Source: an uncultured Roseovarius sp. (GTDB lineage: Bacteria > Pseudomonadota > Alphaproteobacteria > Rhodobacterales > Rhodobacteraceae). From it: a DNA stretch of 6,770 bases. Both the position numbers and the translations under genes were made by a program. Location: assembly GCA_934501475.1 (NCBI GenBank), contig CAKSUL010000075.1, positions 1-6,770 on the forward strand, read 5' to 3'. How positions within the stretch are numbered: the stretch's first letter is position 1; every line of letters starts with the position of its first letter. Of this stretch, positions 5,126 through 6,770 are shown piece by piece. The notes beneath the pieces were generated by a model. That model was given only the letters and a program-made list of their open reading frames with translations, was not told the DNA's origin and searched no databases.

Positions 5126-6652
5126 ATGGAGTCATGTTTCGATCAGGGGGCGCATCCGCCCTGTCCCACGCCTTTCAATCTGGCCGCGCATGTTCTGGCG
5201 CGCGCCGATGACGCGCCAGACAAGGTGGCACTGGCGGTTCTGGGCCTCACCGGCGCCCAGCGGTGGAGCTATGCGCGCCTGCAATCCGCCGTGCGCGGCA
5301 CCGCCACCGGCCTGCTGCAATCAGGATTAAAAGCGGGCGACAAGGTGCTGATCAGGCTTGGTAATACGGTTGAATTTCCGATCTGCTATCTGGGCGCGAT
5401 CACCGCCGGGCTGATCCCGGTGCCGACCTCCTCGCAACTGACCGCGCCCGAGGTGGCCAAGCTGATCGCCATCGTCGAACCCGCAGCGATCCTGCGCGAC
5501 CCGGCCGTGGCCTGTCCCGATACGGCTCTGCCGGTGATCGGCCCCGACGCGCTGGAACAGATGTGGACCCTGCCCGCCGCCGACTATGCCATGGGCGATC
5601 CCGACCGGCTGGCCTATATCATCTTTACCTCGGGGACATCGGGCACGCCGCGCGCGGTCTGCCATGCCCATCGCGCCATCTGGGCGCGCCAGATGATGAT
5701 GCAGGGCTGGTATGGGCTGGGCCGCGATGACCGGCTGCTGCATGCGGGCGCGTTCAACTGGACCTATACGCTTGGCACCGGCTTGATGGACCCCTGGACC
5801 ATGGGCGCCACCGCCCTGATCCCCCAGGACGGGCTTGACCCGGCGCAGCTTCCGCTATTGATGAAACGCCATGAGGCAACGATTTTTGCTGCCGCGCCAG
5901 GGGTTTACCGCAAACTCCTCAAGCAGGGTCAGGCGCTGGACCTGCCGCATCTGCGCCATGGGTTGTCAGCGGGTGAAAAGCTGTCGGACCCGCTGCATGA
6001 CGCATGGCAATCCGCCACCGGCACCGGCCTTTATGAGGCCTATGGCATGTCCGAATGTTCGACCTTCATCTCATCCTCGCCGACCAATCCGGCCAGCGAC
6101 GGCAGCTTGGGACGCCCGCAACCGGGCCGGCGCATCGCGATCCTGGCCGATGGCGCAGTCGTGCCCCGTGACACCCCCGGCATCATCGCCATTCACCGCG
6201 ACGATCCCGGCCTGATGCTGGGCTATCTCGGCGCGCCCGAGGACACCGCCGCGCGCTATTGCGGCGACTGGTTCCTGACCGGCGACATCGGTGAAATGGA
6301 CGCGAGCGGGCAGATCCGCTATCTGGGGCGCGACGATGACATGATGAACGCCGGCGGCTACCGCGTGTCCCCGCTCGAGGTCGAGGCCGCCCTGGCTGCC
6401 CATCCCGGCATCACCCAATGCGCCGTCACCGATATCGAGGTGCGCGCGGATGCGCGCCTGATCATGGCGTTCTACACCGGCCCCGCGCCCCTGCCCGAGG
6501 ACGCGCTGCACCGCTTTGCCGCTGCGCGCCTCGCCCGCTACAAGGCCCCGCGCGGCTATTTTCATGTTGACACCCTGCCCACCGGTGCCAACGGCAAGAT
6601 CCTGCGGCGCGCCCTGCGCCCGATTTATGAGGCGCTCAATGGTCAAGCTTGA
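5126..6652 (+). CDS. AMP-forming acyl-CoA synthetase (benzoate-CoA ligase/medium-chain-like)
   Basis: A 508-residue adenylate-forming enzyme that activates a carboxylic acid with ATP and transfers it to coenzyme A. Core motifs occur in order: the phosphate loop TSGTSGTPR (168-176), YGMSE (306-310), WFLTGD (382-387), the hinge GRDDDMMNAGGYR (401-413) and the C-terminal catalytic lysine K491 in PTGANGKILRR. The early CPTPFNLAAHVLARA segment and overall length resemble the benzoate-CoA ligase and medium-chain acyl-CoA synthetase group; I cannot tell the acid. The phosphate loop ends in Arg rather than the commoner Lys, which the family pattern allows. The frame is open far upstream, but that part only mirrors the regulator gene. 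The ATG at 5126 gives a natural N-terminus, although it has no Shine-Dalgarno sequence; an in-frame TTG at 5108 is an alternative. Its 3' end overlaps the next gene by 14 bases, implying translational coupling. Confidence 0.92.
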   Translation: MESCFDQGAHPPCPTPFNLAAHVLARADDAPDKVALAVLGLTGAQRWSYARLQSAVRGTATGLLQSGLKAGDKVLIRLGNTVEFPICYLGAITAGLIPVPTSSQLTAPEVAKLIAIVEPAAILRDPAVACPDTALPVIGPDALEQMWTLPAADYAMGDPDRLAYIIFTSGTSGTPRAVCHAHRAIWARQMMMQGWYGLGRDDRLLHAGAFNWTYTLGTGLMDPWTMGATALIPQDGLDPAQLPLLMKRHEATIFAAAPGVYRKLLKQGQALDLPHLRHGLSAGEKLSDPLHDAWQSATGTGLYEAYGMSECSTFISSSPTNPASDGSLGRPQPGRRIAILADGAVVPRDTPGIIAIHRDDPGLMLGYLGAPEDTAARYCGDWFLTGDIGEMDASGQIRYLGRDDDMMNAGGYRVSPLEVEAALAAHPGITQCAVTDIEVRADARLIMAFYTGPAPLPEDALHRFAAARLARYKAPRGYFHVDTLPTGANGKILRRALRPIYEALNGQA

Positions 6653-6770
6653 CATCGTATCCGATCCCGTATGCCCCTGGTGCTATATCGGCAAAACCCT
6701 TCTTGATCAGGCGCTTGCACAGCGCCCCGATCACCCGTTCGTCGTGGAATGGCACCCTTACCAGCTGAAC
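6639..6770 (+). CDS. DsbA/FrnE-like thioredoxin-fold oxidoreductase (partial, N-terminus)
   Basis: The first 44 codons of a gene that continues beyond the window. It begins MVKLDIVSDPVCPWCYIGKT, with a redox-type C12-P-W-C15 motif in the first strand-helix turn, then FVVEWHPYQLN. The xxSDPVCPWCYIGK opening is characteristic of the cytosolic DsbA-like FrnE/COG2761 group, relatives of 2-hydroxychromene-2-carboxylate isomerase. There is no signal peptide, so the protein is probably cytoplasmic. Start choice is supported by GAGG at 6629-6632, 6 bases before the ATG, inside the end of the acyl-CoA synthetase gene. The 14-base overlap with that gene (6639-6652) indicates one operon. The catalytic role and the rest of the fold cannot be judged from this fragment. 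Confidence 0.88.
   Translation, partial: MVKLDIVSDPVCPWCYIGKTLLDQALAQRPDHPFVVEWHPYQLN

Overview
The window is GC-rich, densely packed alphaproteobacterial chromosome. I infer Rhodobacterales (Paracoccaceae/Roseobacteraceae) from the gene families, the codon choice and a hairpin-plus-tail intergenic motif that I remember as common in that group. No species can be named. I see no mobile element, CRISPR array, rRNA or tRNA gene, phage gene or integration site; all large genes look intact and chromosomal.

Layout: (1) 1-116, the 3' end of a plus-strand gene, probably a DUF502 membrane protein, convergent with the next gene. (2) 163-2027, a minus-strand pair: 3-hydroxybutyrate dehydrogenase (bdhA, 1254-2027) followed by a patatin-like phospholipase (163-1179). 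A strong hairpin lies between them, and its downstream tail carries the patatin ribosome binding site. (3) 2130-2262, a compact, AT-richer minus-strand unit: a 34-codon reading frame with a good ribosome binding site whose stop codon lies in the base of a textbook intrinsic terminator. It is either a small-protein gene or a small RNA. (4) 2321-4329, plus strand: a secreted YejA-type (SBP_bac_5) peptide-binding protein without its permease and ATPase genes, then a 37-residue entericidin-type lipoprotein. (5) 4438-6770, a divergent locus. An XRE-cupin regulator reads leftward. An AMP-forming acyl-CoA synthetase reads rightward and overlaps by 14 bases the start of a DsbA/FrnE-like thioredoxin-fold oxidoreductase that runs off the window.

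How they may work together: bdhA oxidises 3-hydroxybutyrate from polyhydroxybutyrate or ketone-body metabolism. The linked patatin hydrolase could release acyl groups upstream of it, but that is inference. In the right-hand locus the regulator probably controls the divergent ligase-oxidoreductase operon. A TTGCAA/TATAGA promoter directly abutting the regulator ATG suggests a leaderless or nearly leaderless mRNA. The most intriguing items are the 2130-2262 mini-transcript, the 5059-5126 divergent promoter, and the hairpin/tail element at 1188-1240. I found no clearly new multi-gene defence or mobile system; most of the window is ordinary metabolism and transport.
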